Position numbers and translations under genes: made by a program | Origin: JAAFHB01 sp942493325 | GTDB lineage: Bacteria > Bacteroidota > Bacteroidia > Bacteroidales > Prolixibacteraceae | Direction: 5' to 3' | Assembly (NCBI GenBank): GCA_942493325.1 | Contig: OW818689.1 | Coordinates: forward strand, 6,634,001-6,698,000 | Length of the DNA stretch: 64,000 bases | In this document: piece after piece, positions 44,139-53,518 of the stretch | How positions within the stretch are numbered: position 1 is the first letter of the stretch | Layout of the letters: each line of letters begins with the position of its first letter | The notes under the pieces: generated by a model | What the model was told of the DNA's origin: nothing | Seen by the model: only the letters and a program-made list of their open reading frames with translations | Databases searched by the model: none

Positions 44139-47100
44139 ATGAAAAACATTTTTAACAAGCTTTTACTGACTGTTGTGCTTTTTGCAGGAATGGTTGTAAC
44201 TTCGCTGGGGCAGGTAACAACTTCGGGAATTAGCGGCCGGATTACCGGTGATAATGAACCACTTCCCGGGGCAGCCATTGTTGCCGTGCATATTCCATCC
44301 GGCACACAATACGGCACTATCACCAATGTGGAAGGACGTTTTTCGCTTCAGGGAATGCGTACCGGTGGTCCGTACCAGGTTGAAGTTTCTTTTATCGGAT
44401 ACTCCAAAGCTACTTTAACTGAAATCAATCTTTCGCTCGGTGAGACCTTCGTGCTGAATTCCAACCTGAAGGAAAGTACGCTTGAAGTTGGAGAGATCAC
44501 GGTAGTAGGAATGAAACCATCGGCATTTAGTTCTGACAAGATGGGTGCTGCCACTAATATTAATTCCAAAAGCATGGAATTAATTCCGTCGTTTAACCGC
44601 AGTCTTAGTGATTATACCAAACTATCTACCTTCGCAACAGGTTCTGGTTCGTTTGTTGGTCGCGAGGCCTATAATACCAATGTAACAGTTGACGGAGCGA
44701 ATTTCAATAACAATTTTGGTCTTTCGGGCAGTAATATGCCAGGTGTTTCAGGAGAGCCTATCTCGATGGATGCTATTGAAGAAATTCAGGTTGCTGTCGC
44801 ACCATTTGATGTCACACAATCAAATTTTACGGGTGCCAGTGTAAATGCTGTCACAAAAAGTGGTACCAATACCTTCAAAGGATCTGCTTATACCTTCTAC
44901 CGTGATCAGAGTTTCAACGGAAAGAAGATCAGAGAGAAAAAACTGACAGTTGTTGAATCTTCAAAGAAAGTGTATGGTTTTAATTTTGGCGGACCAATCA
45001 TCAAAAATAAGTTGTTCTTCTTCGTAAGTGGTGAAGTGGAAAATGCTTTATCTCCCGGTAATACTTTACTTGCCAATGATGCCGGCAGGGACCTCACCGA
45101 TCAGAATGTTAATGCTCTTGTAAAAGCTTCTGACCTCCAGAAATTTTCGTCAATTTTAAAAACAAAATATGGTTATGAAACCGGCCCTTACGAAAATTGG
45201 GGAGGCGATGTGGATAAGAATAATAAATTATTAGGCAAGTTAGACTGGAACATTAACACCAACAACAAGCTGACCGTAAGGTATAACTATTCTGAAAGCT
45301 CCACGGTTTCCCGTCCGAGCAGCAGTGGTGATGCAACGCCGAGTATTTCAGGTGGTCGTCATTCCCGTTTAGGTGGTATGTCGTTTAAAAACTCACAATA
45401 TTATAACAGCAATACGCTTCAATCGGTAACCGGTGAGTTAAACAGCCATTTTAACCAGTTGCAGAATAAATTCCTGGTTGCTTATACGAAATATAGTCAG
45501 CCCCGTCAAAGTGATAGCGAGGTATTTCCTTTCATCGACATTATGTCGGGTGATGTTACCAAAGGAAACGTGATGATGTCTGCCGGTTACGAGTTGTTCT
45601 CTTATATGAATAACGTCGACAACAATACCCTTATTCTTACGGATAATGTTACCTTCAATATGAATAATCATACCCTGACCGCTGGTGTTTCGTATGAACA
45701 TCAGTATTTTGCGAATAGTTACCTGCGCCAGGGAAGCGGATATTACCGTTTTAAAGATCTTGCCTCCTTCGAACGTTTCTCGAATGGTGAAGGAACAGGA
45801 AAAGCATATAGTGATAACTACCATCCGACAAGTTTTGCTTACACCTACCCGATTAATGGGTTCACCAGTCCCGTTGGTGAACTTTCTTTTGGTCAGTTTT
45901 CTGCCTACGGACAGGATGAATGGAACGTTAACGAGAAGCTTAAAGTAACGGCTGGTGTGCGTATTGATCTTCCGACATATCTCGACGGAGCTGTAGACAA
46001 CCCCGGATTGAAAGGTCAGAAATTCAGAGATGGTGAAGAAGTTGACTTGTCAACCTGGCCAAAAGCTAAAGTCCTTTGGTCACCCCGTTTAGGATTCACC
46101 TGGGATGTTAAAGGTGACAAATCGCTCAAAATTCGTGGTGGAGCAGGTATTTTTACCGGTCGTATCCCATTTGTATGGTTTGTTAGCCAGCCTACCAACA
46201 GTGGTATGCTGCAATACCAGCTTGTGATTAACCAAAGCAGCAGTGCTGCCAATAAAGCAAATCTTGCGCGTATTCCTTTTGAAGCTGATGCCAAAAACCT
46301 CCTGACCAATACGGCGATCAGTGATATTTTTCCACAAAATAATGTTGTTGGAGGAAGAATTGCTGCGATAGACAAAAATTTCAAGCTCCCGCAAGTGCTG
46401 AGATCCAGTCTGGGTGTTGATATCAAAATGCCTTTAAATATGATGCTTTCGCTTGAAGGAATCTATACAAAAGATTTGAATGCTATTTTCTTCGATAACA
46501 TTAACCTTGCTCCGGCAGCTTCTACCATTATGGAAGCCGATTTAACGCGTCCGTACTGGTCAAACAGTACCAATGCTACCAAATTTATCAACACAAAATT
46601 TCAGAATGTTGTAATTATGCGCAACACAGACAAGGGTGAGGGATATACATTTTCCGCACAACTTGATCTTCCGCGCACTAACGGATTCAGTGGAATGGTT
46701 GGATATTCACGCAGCATGGGCCGTGAGGTGACCGGCAAAAACGGATCTGATCCGTTCTCCGCATGGCAGTATCGTCAAATCCAGAATTCGCTGAATGATC
46801 CCGAAATGGGCAACACGTTAAATAATACACCACACCGGGTTATTGGTACCGTGAACTACACTGTCGATTACTGCAAGAATTTTGCAACCACTATTTCTTT
46901 GTTCTATTCCGGGTATAAAGGAAATGCATATACCTATATGTATAACGGAGACATGAACAAAGACGGAACATCAACGCACGAACAGATGTATATTCCTGCT
47001 GAAGCAACTGATCTGATGTGGAAAACGCCTGCCGATGAGGCCGCTTATTTCGCATATGCAGCGCAGGATCCTTACCTGTCGAAACATGCCGGTGAATACG

Positions 47101-47435
47101 CTGAACGTAACGGAGCTTACGCACCCTGGAGCAGCCGTTTTGACGTAAGGTTATTGCAGGATTTCAAGATTAAGGTTGGCAATGTGGTAAACAAACTGCA
47201 ATTCAGTGTTGATGTGGTTAACTTTGTGAACCTTGTTGATTCATGGGGTGGTCTGTCGCAGTATCCGGTAACAAGTTCACCATTAAAAGTGTCCGGAAGG
47301 GATGCAACCACCGGTAAGTTAATCGTTGAAATGACAAAAATCAACAATGAATACATCAAAAAATCGTTCCAGGATCCAAATTCTGTTTCAGGAACCTATG
47401 GTATTCAATTAGGACTTCGTTATATTTTCAATTAA
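44139..47435 (+). CDS. TonB-dependent receptor, Oar-like, with carboxypeptidase-type regulatory domain
   Basis: 1098 residues from ATG 44139 (a TTG at 44136 is in frame). Signal peptide MKNIFNKLLLTVVLFAGMVV, then a carboxypeptidase-like beta domain (GRITGDNEPLPGAAIVAVHI), a plug domain (NVTVDGANFNNNFGLSG, SMDAIEEIQVAVAPFDVTQS) and a long beta-barrel ending in LRYIFN with C-terminal aromatic residue. By family it imports large substrates or exports/assembles surface material, driven by TonB. No SusD gene follows, so it is not a standard Sus pair. The plug motif SGASVNAVTKSGTN is typical of Oar-type receptors. Monocistronic, with a strong terminator. Confidence 0.93.
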   Translation: MKNIFNKLLLTVVLFAGMVVTSLGQVTTSGISGRITGDNEPLPGAAIVAVHIPSGTQYGTITNVEGRFSLQGMRTGGPYQVEVSFIGYSKATLTEINLSLGETFVLNSNLKESTLEVGEITVVGMKPSAFSSDKMGAATNINSKSMELIPSFNRSLSDYTKLSTFATGSGSFVGREAYNTNVTVDGANFNNNFGLSGSNMPGVSGEPISMDAIEEIQVAVAPFDVTQSNFTGASVNAVTKSGTNTFKGSAYTFYRDQSFNGKKIREKKLTVVESSKKVYGFNFGGPIIKNKLFFFVSGEVENALSPGNTLLANDAGRDLTDQNVNALVKASDLQKFSSILKTKYGYETGPYENWGGDVDKNNKLLGKLDWNINTNNKLTVRYNYSESSTVSRPSSSGDATPSISGGRHSRLGGMSFKNSQYYNSNTLQSVTGELNSHFNQLQNKFLVAYTKYSQPRQSDSEVFPFIDIMSGDVTKGNVMMSAGYELFSYMNNVDNNTLILTDNVTFNMNNHTLTAGVSYEHQYFANSYLRQGSGYYRFKDLASFERFSNGEGTGKAYSDNYHPTSFAYTYPINGFTSPVGELSFGQFSAYGQDEWNVNEKLKVTAGVRIDLPTYLDGAVDNPGLKGQKFRDGEEVDLSTWPKAKVLWSPRLGFTWDVKGDKSLKIRGGAGIFTGRIPFVWFVSQPTNSGMLQYQLVINQSSSAANKANLARIPFEADAKNLLTNTAISDIFPQNNVVGGRIAAIDKNFKLPQVLRSSLGVDIKMPLNMMLSLEGIYTKDLNAIFFDNINLAPAASTIMEADLTRPYWSNSTNATKFINTKFQNVVIMRNTDKGEGYTFSAQLDLPRTNGFSGMVGYSRSMGREVTGKNGSDPFSAWQYRQIQNSLNDPEMGNTLNNTPHRVIGTVNYTVDYCKNFATTISLFYSGYKGNAYTYMYNGDMNKDGTSTHEQMYIPAEATDLMWKTPADEAAYFAYAAQDPYLSKHAGEYAERNGAYAPWSSRFDVRLLQDFKIKVGNVVNKLQFSVDVVNFVNLVDSWGGLSQYPVTSSPLKVSGRDATTGKLIVEMTKINNEYIKKSFQDPNSVSGTYGIQLGLRYIFN

Positions 47436-47457
47436 CCGACAATTTTGAAATACAGAT

Positions 47458-47485
47458 AAGGGTGTCCGTTGGGCACCCTTTTTTT
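47458..47485 (+). terminator. Rho-independent terminator after the TonB-dependent receptor
   Basis: AAGGGTGTCC, loop GTT, GGGCACCCTT, then a T-run. The stem is 10 bp with one wobble pair. Confidence 0.9.
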
Positions 47486-47497
47486 GGTAATATTCCC

Positions 47498-47505
47498 TAC
47501 CTTTG
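47498..47505 (+). promoter_or_regulatory. -7 promoter element of hisS (TACCTTTG)
   Basis: A perfect TANNTTTG 24 bp before ATG 47530, directly after the preceding terminator. Confidence 0.65.
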
Positions 47506-47529
47506 CAACTCAAATTTTTTAATTCATAA

Positions 47530-48900
47530 ATGGCACAGAAACCATCAATTCCAAAAGGGACCCGTGATTTTTCACCAACAGAAATGGCGAAGCGGAACTA
47601 TATTTTTGATACCATCAAAAGTGTTTTCAGAATATATGGTTTTCAGCAAATTGAAACACCTGCGATGGAAAATCTATCAACTTTGATGGGAAAATACGGT
47701 GAAGAGGGCGATAAGCTGCTGTTCAAGATACTAAATTCAGGCGATTTCCTGTCGGGTGTGAATCCTGAGGAATTGGGTCATCCAAACAGTTTAAAACTTA
47801 CCACCAGAATATCGGAGAAAGGGTTGCGTTATGATCTTACCGTACCGTTTGCCAGGTATGTTGTACAAAATCAGAATGATATTACTTTTCCTTTCCGCCG
47901 TTACCAAATTCAGCCTGTATGGCGTGCCGACCGGCCACAAAAGGGCCGCTACCGGGAATTTTACCAGTGTGATGTTGATATAATTGGTTCAAATTCGTTG
48001 CTGAATGAGGTGGAATTGGTTCAGATTGCCGATGCGGTTTTCCGTAATCTTTCGGTAAATGTTATTTTAAAAATCAACAACCGGAAAATCCTTGCCGGTA
48101 TAGCCGAGGTCATTGGCGAAGCTGACCGGATCGTGGATATTACCGTGGCCATTGACAAACTGGATAAAATCGGCCTCGAAAAGGTTAATGAGGAGTTAGT
48201 GCAAAAAGGGGTCGCAGAGGAAGCCATCGTCAAACTCCAGCCAATTTTGCAATTAAGCGGAAACAACGAAGAAAAACTGAACCAGATAGAAGAGGTTATC
48301 GGTAAATCGGAGATTGGGATGAAGGGAATTGCAGAAATGCGCACCGTATTCGGTTTTCTTGCAACAATGGAACTGACCACAGAAATCGAGCTGGACCTGA
48401 CCCTGGCACGCGGTCTGAATTACTATACAGGCGCCATTTTCGAAATTAAATCGAAAGACGTTCAGATAGGCTCGATTACAGGAGGCGGAAGGTACGACGA
48501 TCTTACAGGCATTTTCGGGCTCCCAGGGGTATCAGGGGTAGGTATTTCATTCGGTGCAGACCGGATTTATGATGTAATGTCGCAGTTAGGTCTTTTCCCT
48601 AAAGAGGCCATTGCTTCAACGCAGGTGATGTTTACGAATTTTGGAGAAAATGAACAGCGTTATTGCCTGCCTCTTTTAGCCCGGTTAAGGACAGCCGGGA
48701 TTAGCAGCGAGATCTATCCTGATGCCGATAAAATGAAGAAGCAGATGATCTATGCCAACCGGAAAGGGGTGAAGTTCGTTGTGCTGGCAGGGGAGTCAGA
48801 AATCAGCACCGGGATGGTTACCGTTAAAAATATGGAAACGGGCGATCAGCAGGTAATTAAGGCAGATGATCTGACCGCTGTATTACTGGCAAGTGTGTAG
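47530..48900 (+). CDS. hisS: Histidyl-tRNA synthetase
   Basis: 456 residues. Class II motifs are visible: KGTRDFSP at the N-terminus, motif 2 PVWRADRPQKGRYREFYQCD, the histidine-binding LARGLNYYTGAIFE, and motif 3 GGGRYDDL with GVGISFGADRI. The C-terminal anticodon-binding domain follows (EIYPDADKMKKQMIYANRKG). It charges tRNA-His. No Shine-Dalgarno; single gene. A CTGGCAA-type repeat element follows immediately after the stop. Confidence 0.97.
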   Translation: MAQKPSIPKGTRDFSPTEMAKRNYIFDTIKSVFRIYGFQQIETPAMENLSTLMGKYGEEGDKLLFKILNSGDFLSGVNPEELGHPNSLKLTTRISEKGLRYDLTVPFARYVVQNQNDITFPFRRYQIQPVWRADRPQKGRYREFYQCDVDIIGSNSLLNEVELVQIADAVFRNLSVNVILKINNRKILAGIAEVIGEADRIVDITVAIDKLDKIGLEKVNEELVQKGVAEEAIVKLQPILQLSGNNEEKLNQIEEVIGKSEIGMKGIAEMRTVFGFLATMELTTEIELDLTLARGLNYYTGAIFEIKSKDVQIGSITGGGRYDDLTGIFGLPGVSGVGISFGADRIYDVMSQLGLFPKEAIASTQVMFTNFGENEQRYCLPLLARLRTAGISSEIYPDADKMKKQMIYANRKGVKFVVLAGESEISTGMVTVKNMETGDQQVIKADDLTAVLLASV

Positions 48901-49040
48901 GTGCTGGCAACTGGCAACTGGCAACTGGCTACTGGCTACTGGCAGCTGGCCGGCGACTGGCAATAGTAATATGATTTTTAATTGTAATTTTTAGTATTCG
49001 AAGTACAAACTGCCAGTTGCCAATAGCCAGCCGCCAGCAC
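48901..49040. repeat. 140-bp CTGGCAA repeat element with inverted ends
   Basis: It begins at the hisS stop with GTGCTGGC and ends with GCCAGCAC (49033-49040), an 8-bp perfect inverted repeat. The left half is a tandem run of ctggcaa/ctggcta units; the right half is their reverse complement (gccagttgccaatagccag). A related element follows ychF at 52846-52955. Confidence 0.8.
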
Positions 49041-49095
49041 ACAACCCTTAATGAACACAGTATTTACGATTTACCCATAAGTTTGATATATAGGC

Positions 49096-49142
49096 AAAAA
49101 AGAGGCTGTCACTAAACCTTTTGGTTTAAGACAACCTCTTTA
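49096..49142 (-). terminator. Terminator of the sigma / anti-sigma / Spy-like operon
   Basis: On the minus strand AAAGAGGTTGTC pairs with GACAGCCTCTTT around an AACCAAAAGGTT inner stem, followed by Ts. It lies about 40 bp beyond the Spy-like gene stop. Confidence 0.75.
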
Positions 49143-49183
49143 CGAAAACTACATTACTAACTTAATCTAAAAGAACCAACTAT

Positions 49184-49651
49184 CTATTTATTACCTTCTC
49201 TTTCCCTGTCATCCTGACCTTTACGGAATTCGTGCATTAAATATCCCCTGAATTTCCCTTCCGCGCGGTAGAGTTTTACAACCTTTTCGGCAGGAAGGAT
49301 GTTTAACAATTTTACATTGTACTCTTCAATTAACTTACCCTCACGGGCAGCCGTGGCTGCAATTTCGGTGGCCAGTTTACGGTAATCCGACTCACTCATT
49401 TCAGGTTTTGCATTTTCACTCTTCTGTTCCAGCTCTCTTTTTTTATCCATGAGTCTGTATCGTTCCTTTTCGAGTTCGTTATAAACAGGCCAGAATTTTT
49501 GTGCTTCCTGTGATGTCAACCCGACAGCCTCAGTCATAAAAGCTATTTTTTTTGTCTTAATCAATTCAATTGTTTGCGGATCGAATTTTCGCTGTGCCAT
49601 TCCCGTTAAGGAAAACAGCAGTACAACGATTAGGAGTATGCTATTTTTCAT
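49184..49651 (-). CDS. Spy/CpxP-like periplasmic protein
   Basis: 155 residues with signal peptide MKNSILLIVVLLFSLTGMAQ. The mature part is helical and highly charged, with the LTSQEAQKFWPVYNELEKE segment characteristic of small exported proteins linked to ECF sigma factors in Bacteroidota. It likely acts as a periplasmic chaperone or stress sensor that feeds back on the operon. It lies 11 bp behind the anti-sigma-like gene. No metal-binding cluster is visible. Confidence 0.78.
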   Translation of the reverse strand: MKNSILLIVVLLFSLTGMAQRKFDPQTIELIKTKKIAFMTEAVGLTSQEAQKFWPVYNELEKERYRLMDKKRELEQKSENAKPEMSESDYRKLATEIAATAAREGKLIEEYNVKLLNILPAEKVVKLYRAEGKFRGYLMHEFRKGQDDREREGNK

Positions 49652-49662
49652 TTTTTATTTCT

Positions 49663-50130
49663 TTAATTGTTTGCAATAATTTCAAAGTCGCTGTAATTAG
49701 CTGCGATAAATTCGCCTAATGATTCTGTTGATAATGTATCCGCTTCAAAAGCTTTCATTTCGGTAACAGCATATAAAAATTGACCTTCAGTGAAATAGGA
49801 GATTAAATCCAGGGGTACTGAGACTGCCTTCTGTGAGTCTGTATCGGTTTTAACCGATTGCTGCCGGGATGCATATCCTTCACTTTCCGGAAAATATTTT
49901 TTTATTGGCACATAAACCAATAATCCAATTACGGCAATACTGGCTGCCATCGCAAGAGCCGGTTTAAGGTAAAAGAACAACGATCGTTTTTTGTGTGTTT
50001 GTTCTTCTTCCCCGATTCTGACCTGGAGACGCTGAGCAAAAGTTTCGAAATAGTTATCAGGAACCTTGAATGGATGCTGGTTCCCGTACTTTTCGATTAA
50101 ATTTTCAATATTTTCTTCGTTTTGTTTCAT
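49663..50130 (-). CDS. Probable anti-sigma factor, single TM segment
   Basis: 155 residues. A cytoplasmic N-terminus (NIENLIEKYGNQHPFKVPDN) is followed by one TM helix (about 57-76, PALAMAASIAVIGLLVYVPI) and a periplasmic tail. It is not recognised by a strong motif. Its place 40 bp after an ECF sigma gene and its topology suggest a membrane-bound regulator of that sigma factor. No HxxxCxxC zinc motif is seen, so it is not a ZAS-type anti-sigma. Confidence 0.65.
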   Translation of the reverse strand: MKQNEENIENLIEKYGNQHPFKVPDNYFETFAQRLQVRIGEEEQTHKKRSLFFYLKPALAMAASIAVIGLLVYVPIKKYFPESEGYASRQQSVKTDTDSQKAVSVPLDLISYFTEGQFLYAVTEMKAFEADTLSTESLGEFIAANYSDFEIIANN

Positions 50131-50170
50131 TGCGTTCTTTTGACATTCGTGATCGTAAATAGTTTAATCA

Positions 50171-50722
50171 CTACTTCGAATCTTTATTTAGATATTCTTC
50201 TATTTTCTTCACGGCAAAGTGAAATGAAGCTTTTAATGCGCCGACCGAAGTCTGGAGTATATCTGACATTTCTTCGTACTTTATTTCATCAAAATATTTC
50301 ATATTAAAAACGATACGCTGTTTTTCGGGTAAGAGGACAATTGCCTGCTGAAGTTTCTTTTGAATTTCATCCCCATCAAAATACACGTCCGATTCGAGTG
50401 AATCGGTAAGATAATCACTGATGTCATTCATCGAAACTTCAGAATGCCGCCTCTGCTTTTGAAGGTGACTTAACGATTCGTTCGTGGCGATTCTGAAAAG
50501 CCAGGTAAAAAGGGATGAATCTTCCCTGAAACCATCAACATTTTTCCAAACCTTAAGATAAACATTTTGCAGAATGTCATCAGCATCATCATGATTCATA
50601 ACGATTTTCCGGATATGCCAATAGAGCCTTTCCTGGTATGTTTTTACCAGTTGCTGAAATGCCTTCTCCCTGTTCCCATCGGATTTAAGATTGGCAATAA
50701 GCTCCTTTTCGTTCAGATCCAT
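50171..50722 (-). CDS. ECF RNA polymerase sigma factor
   Basis: 183 residues. Region 2 includes DDADDILQNVYLKVWKN and FTWLFRIATNESLSHLQKQ. Region 4 includes LPEKQRIVFNMKYFDEIKYE, EMSDILQTSVGALKASFHFA, a helix-turn-helix for -35 recognition. It directs transcription of stress or envelope genes, probably including its own operon (sigma, anti-sigma, Spy-like protein). Its promoter should lie in the 68-bp gap before the next gene upstream, but no consensus was recognised there. Confidence 0.94.
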   Translation of the reverse strand: MDLNEKELIANLKSDGNREKAFQQLVKTYQERLYWHIRKIVMNHDDADDILQNVYLKVWKNVDGFREDSSLFTWLFRIATNESLSHLQKQRRHSEVSMNDISDYLTDSLESDVYFDGDEIQKKLQQAIVLLPEKQRIVFNMKYFDEIKYEEMSDILQTSVGALKASFHFAVKKIEEYLNKDSK

Positions 50723-50790
50723 TATCGTTAACTACAATTAAATGATTTTCTGCCTTTCAGACTCATCCTTATGCCAAAGGTTTAATCCTA

Positions 50791-51603
50791 TTAAAAAAGC
50801 ACCCCGATTCTCAGACCTGATGTAATGGCAAGCGGAAATTCGGGTATACCACCCGTAAATGCATAATGAAATCCCTCAGAGTCATTGGAGTGACCGAATC
50901 CATATCCAACGCCGGTAAACCAGTCAATTAAAAACCGGTCCTGCATTACCCACTGTTTGCCAAAATTAATCATGACCGCAAACATTGTATTCTGATTTTT
51001 CTGTAAACTACTGGCTGATTGAGATTCATTATAGTAATAATCACGATAAGGGTCTCTCGAATAGCTTGAGAATGAAATCTCAGGCCTGATGTATGCTCCT
51101 TTTAAAATATGGGCATATCGCATTCCCTTCAGGTAAAAATCGGGACTTTTGATGAATTTGTACCCTAATTTAAGGTATAACCCGCTGGCATCGTCACCAC
51201 CTATATCTGTTCCCAGACCTATTATCCCTAACGTTGCCTCAAGGCTGCTGCCCGGTTTGAGGCTATGCTCGAAAGAAAAGCTTGTTGCTCCGAACAGGGG
51301 GGATAAAAAACCGATTTTGAGTGCATTTTTATTCTGCCTTTCGTACTGGGCCGGATCGTACATCGAATTTGTGAAGGTGAGCTCCTTTCCATCACCGAAA
51401 ATCACGCGGCTTACCTTATTTTTATCGATACCGAAAAGAATGTCGCCCCGGAAGTCTTTCAGGATATATTTGATTTCGTCGTCGCCGATTTCTTTAATCA
51501 GGCATTGAATCGTGTCATTATCTGTTTTGATGATTTTGTCCTGTGCAAAACCCGTGAGCGAAAAAATGTGGATAACCAGGATCAGCAAGTAAATTTTTTT
51601 CAT
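50791..51603 (-). CDS. Hypothetical exported beta-strand-rich protein
   Basis: 270 residues with signal peptide MKKIYLLILVIHIFSLTGFA. The N-terminal 60 mature residues (DTIQCLIKEIGDDEIKYILK) resemble a small beta domain common in exported Bacteroidota proteins. The rest alternates in hydrophobicity like an outer-membrane beta-barrel of about eight strands (LEATLGIIGLGTDIGG, FAVMINFGKQWVMQDRF). It is upstream of and co-directional with the ECF sigma operon, 68 bp away. Function not known. Confidence 0.7.
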   Translation of the reverse strand: MKKIYLLILVIHIFSLTGFAQDKIIKTDNDTIQCLIKEIGDDEIKYILKDFRGDILFGIDKNKVSRVIFGDGKELTFTNSMYDPAQYERQNKNALKIGFLSPLFGATSFSFEHSLKPGSSLEATLGIIGLGTDIGGDDASGLYLKLGYKFIKSPDFYLKGMRYAHILKGAYIRPEISFSSYSRDPYRDYYYNESQSASSLQKNQNTMFAVMINFGKQWVMQDRFLIDWFTGVGYGFGHSNDSEGFHYAFTGGIPEFPLAITSGLRIGVLF

Positions 51604-51702
51604 AGTATGGTTTGTTATATCGGTTAACTCATGTGATAAGATGGAACTACAAGGTCAGGAGATGCGTGAACGTGTTAATTTATTATTTCTCCGCGAATTT
51701 AG

Positions 51703-51710
51703 TAATTTTG
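51703..51710 (+). promoter_or_regulatory. -7 promoter element of ychF (TAATTTTG)
   Basis: A perfect TANNTTTG 26 bp before ATG 51737. Confidence 0.6.
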
Positions 51711-51736
51711 TATCATTAAAATAAACAGTATTTATA

Positions 51737-52837
51737 ATGGCTTTACAGTGTGGAATAGTCGGACTTCCCAATGTTGGAAAATCGACTCTATTTAATTGCT
51801 TGTCGAATGCAAAAGCTCAGGCTGCGAACTTCCCTTTTTGCACAATAGAACCCAATGTGGGAGTTATTACCGTGCCGGATAAAAGATTGATTAAACTGGC
51901 TGAAATCGATAAACCTAAGCGGGTTGTCCCTACCACTGTTGAGATTGTGGATATTGCAGGGTTGGTAAAAGGGGCCAGCAAAGGAGAAGGGCTGGGAAAT
52001 CAGTTTCTTGCGAATATTCGTGAAGTTGATGCGATTATTCATGTGATTCGCTGCTTTGAAAACGAGAATATTATTCATGTTGATGGTTCAATCAATCCCG
52101 TGCGGGATAAGGAGGTTGTTGATATAGAATTGCAATTAAAAGACCTTGAGACTGTTACCAGCAGGATTTCGAAACTGCAGAAACAGGCAAAAGTAGGTAA
52201 TGACAAAATCGCGCAACGAACAATCGTTGTTGCCGAAAAAATAAAAGATGTTTTATTGACTGGGAAAAGCGCACGGACAATTCATTTGACAGAGGATGAA
52301 GAGGCATTGATTCATGATTTTTTTCTGCTCACCAAAAAGCCTGTATTGTACGTGTGCAACGTCGATGAAGCCTCAGCGGCCAAAGGAAATAAATTTACCG
52401 AGCAACTGATTGCGTCAATTGCTGATGAAAATGCTGAAGTCCTGGTTATCGCGGCCGCTACCGAAGCCGACATTGCGGGGCTTGAGACCTACGAAGAGAA
52501 ACAACTTTTTCTTGAAGACCTGGGTCTGGATGAACCGGGTGTTAATAAACTGATTCATTCTGCCTACAAATTACTCAACCTCCAGACTTATTTTACCACA
52601 GGAGCCGATGAGAGTCGCGCCTGGACTTTTGTAAAGGGGATAAAGGCACCTAAAGCGGCAGGAATAATCCACAGCGATTTTGAAAAAGGATTTATCCGGG
52701 CTGAAGTAATTAAATACGACGATTATGTGAAATTGGGTTCAGAAGCCGCCTGTCGTGAGGTTGGAAAGATTTTTATCGAGGGTAAGGAATATGTCGTTCA
52801 GGACAGCGATATTATGCATTTCAGGTTTAACGTTTAA
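51737..52837 (+). CDS. ychF: YchF/OLA1-type ATPase
   Basis: 366 residues. OBG-family G domain with P-loop GLPNVGKSTLFNCLS, FCTIEPNVGVITVPD, DIAGLVKGASKGEGLGNQFL, the NVDE variant in place of NKxD that gives ATP preference, and a C-terminal TGS domain (YFTTGADESRAWTFVKG, EGKEYVVQDSDIMHFRFNV). It binds ribosomes and has been linked to oxidative stress. Single gene. Its stop is followed by a CTGGCAA-type repeat element. Confidence 0.97.
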   Translation: MALQCGIVGLPNVGKSTLFNCLSNAKAQAANFPFCTIEPNVGVITVPDKRLIKLAEIDKPKRVVPTTVEIVDIAGLVKGASKGEGLGNQFLANIREVDAIIHVIRCFENENIIHVDGSINPVRDKEVVDIELQLKDLETVTSRISKLQKQAKVGNDKIAQRTIVVAEKIKDVLLTGKSARTIHLTEDEEALIHDFFLLTKKPVLYVCNVDEASAAKGNKFTEQLIASIADENAEVLVIAAATEADIAGLETYEEKQLFLEDLGLDEPGVNKLIHSAYKLLNLQTYFTTGADESRAWTFVKGIKAPKAAGIIHSDFEKGFIRAEVIKYDDYVKLGSEAACREVGKIFIEGKEYVVQDSDIMHFRFNV

Positions 52838-52845
52838 TGAATAGC

Positions 52846-52955
52846 GCGACTGGCTACTGGCAACTTGCAACTGGCTTATCCCGGATTATAACCTTATCAG
52901 TAATAATGCGGTTTGTTGGGTTCTGCAAGACGCCAGCGGCTAATGGCCAGTTGCA
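52846..52955. repeat. Second CTGGCAA repeat element, after ychF
   Basis: The left arm (gactggctactggcaacttg then caactggc) and right arm (gccagcggctaatggccagt then tgc) are approximate reverse complements separated by about 55 bp. Same family as 48901-49040, again just after a housekeeping gene stop. Confidence 0.7.
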
Positions 52956-52981
52956 TTAATTTTCATTAGTTAAGTTTGTAT

Positions 52982-53518
52982 TTATGCCAATTCTTTTTCG
53001 ACTGTTTTTGCCACTGATTTCAAAAGGATGGAATAATCGGGAGCCGTTGCATAACCTGCTTTCGCAATCTCATCAATGAATTGATATGGATCTGACTTTA
53101 CAGCCAAAGCCGCAGAATAGCGCGGATTTTTAAAGAAAAAATTTGTATGGTCGGTAAAACACTCTTCCGGAGTGTTGTATTTTCTGAAGAAATCCTTCAC
53201 AACATATTTATAATACTTCTGCCCATTCTTTACCACCGGAGTTACCGAAATGACTTCCGGGAATTTCAGGTCGATGCGCCTGCTGTATTCAGTGGTCGTT
53301 ATTAGCTGTTCGTTGCCATTCATGCCGTCGGTATCCTTTACGCCGAAAAACATATTGCCAGACGCAGCTTTGCCCCATCCACTTTCCAATGCTGCCTGTG
53401 CAAGAATGGCAATTGCCGATATGCCCGTTTTTTCTTCTGTTTGCTTTGCATAGGGGAAGAATGACGCGACAAATTCTTTTGGTGTCATGCTTTGAATGTT
53501 TAGATGTTCATAATTCAA
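52982..53518 (-). CDS. Glucosaminidase-domain peptidoglycan hydrolase (FlgJ/LytB-like)
   Basis: 178 residues, essentially a single GH73-type glucosaminidase domain: PYAKQTEEKTGISAIAILAQ, AALESGWGKAASGNMFFGVK with the catalytic Glu in LESGWG, YNTPEECFTDHTNFFF and AKAGYATAPDYS. It would cleave N-acetylglucosamine linkages in peptidoglycan. No signal peptide is visible, so it may need a holin-like route, leave by lysis, or have a misjudged start. MTPKEF (ATG 53488) is an alternative start. Confidence 0.87.
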   Translation of the reverse strand: MNYEHLNIQSMTPKEFVASFFPYAKQTEEKTGISAIAILAQAALESGWGKAASGNMFFGVKDTDGMNGNEQLITTTEYSRRIDLKFPEVISVTPVVKNGQKYYKYVVKDFFRKYNTPEECFTDHTNFFFKNPRYSAALAVKSDPYQFIDEIAKAGYATAPDYSILLKSVAKTVEKELA

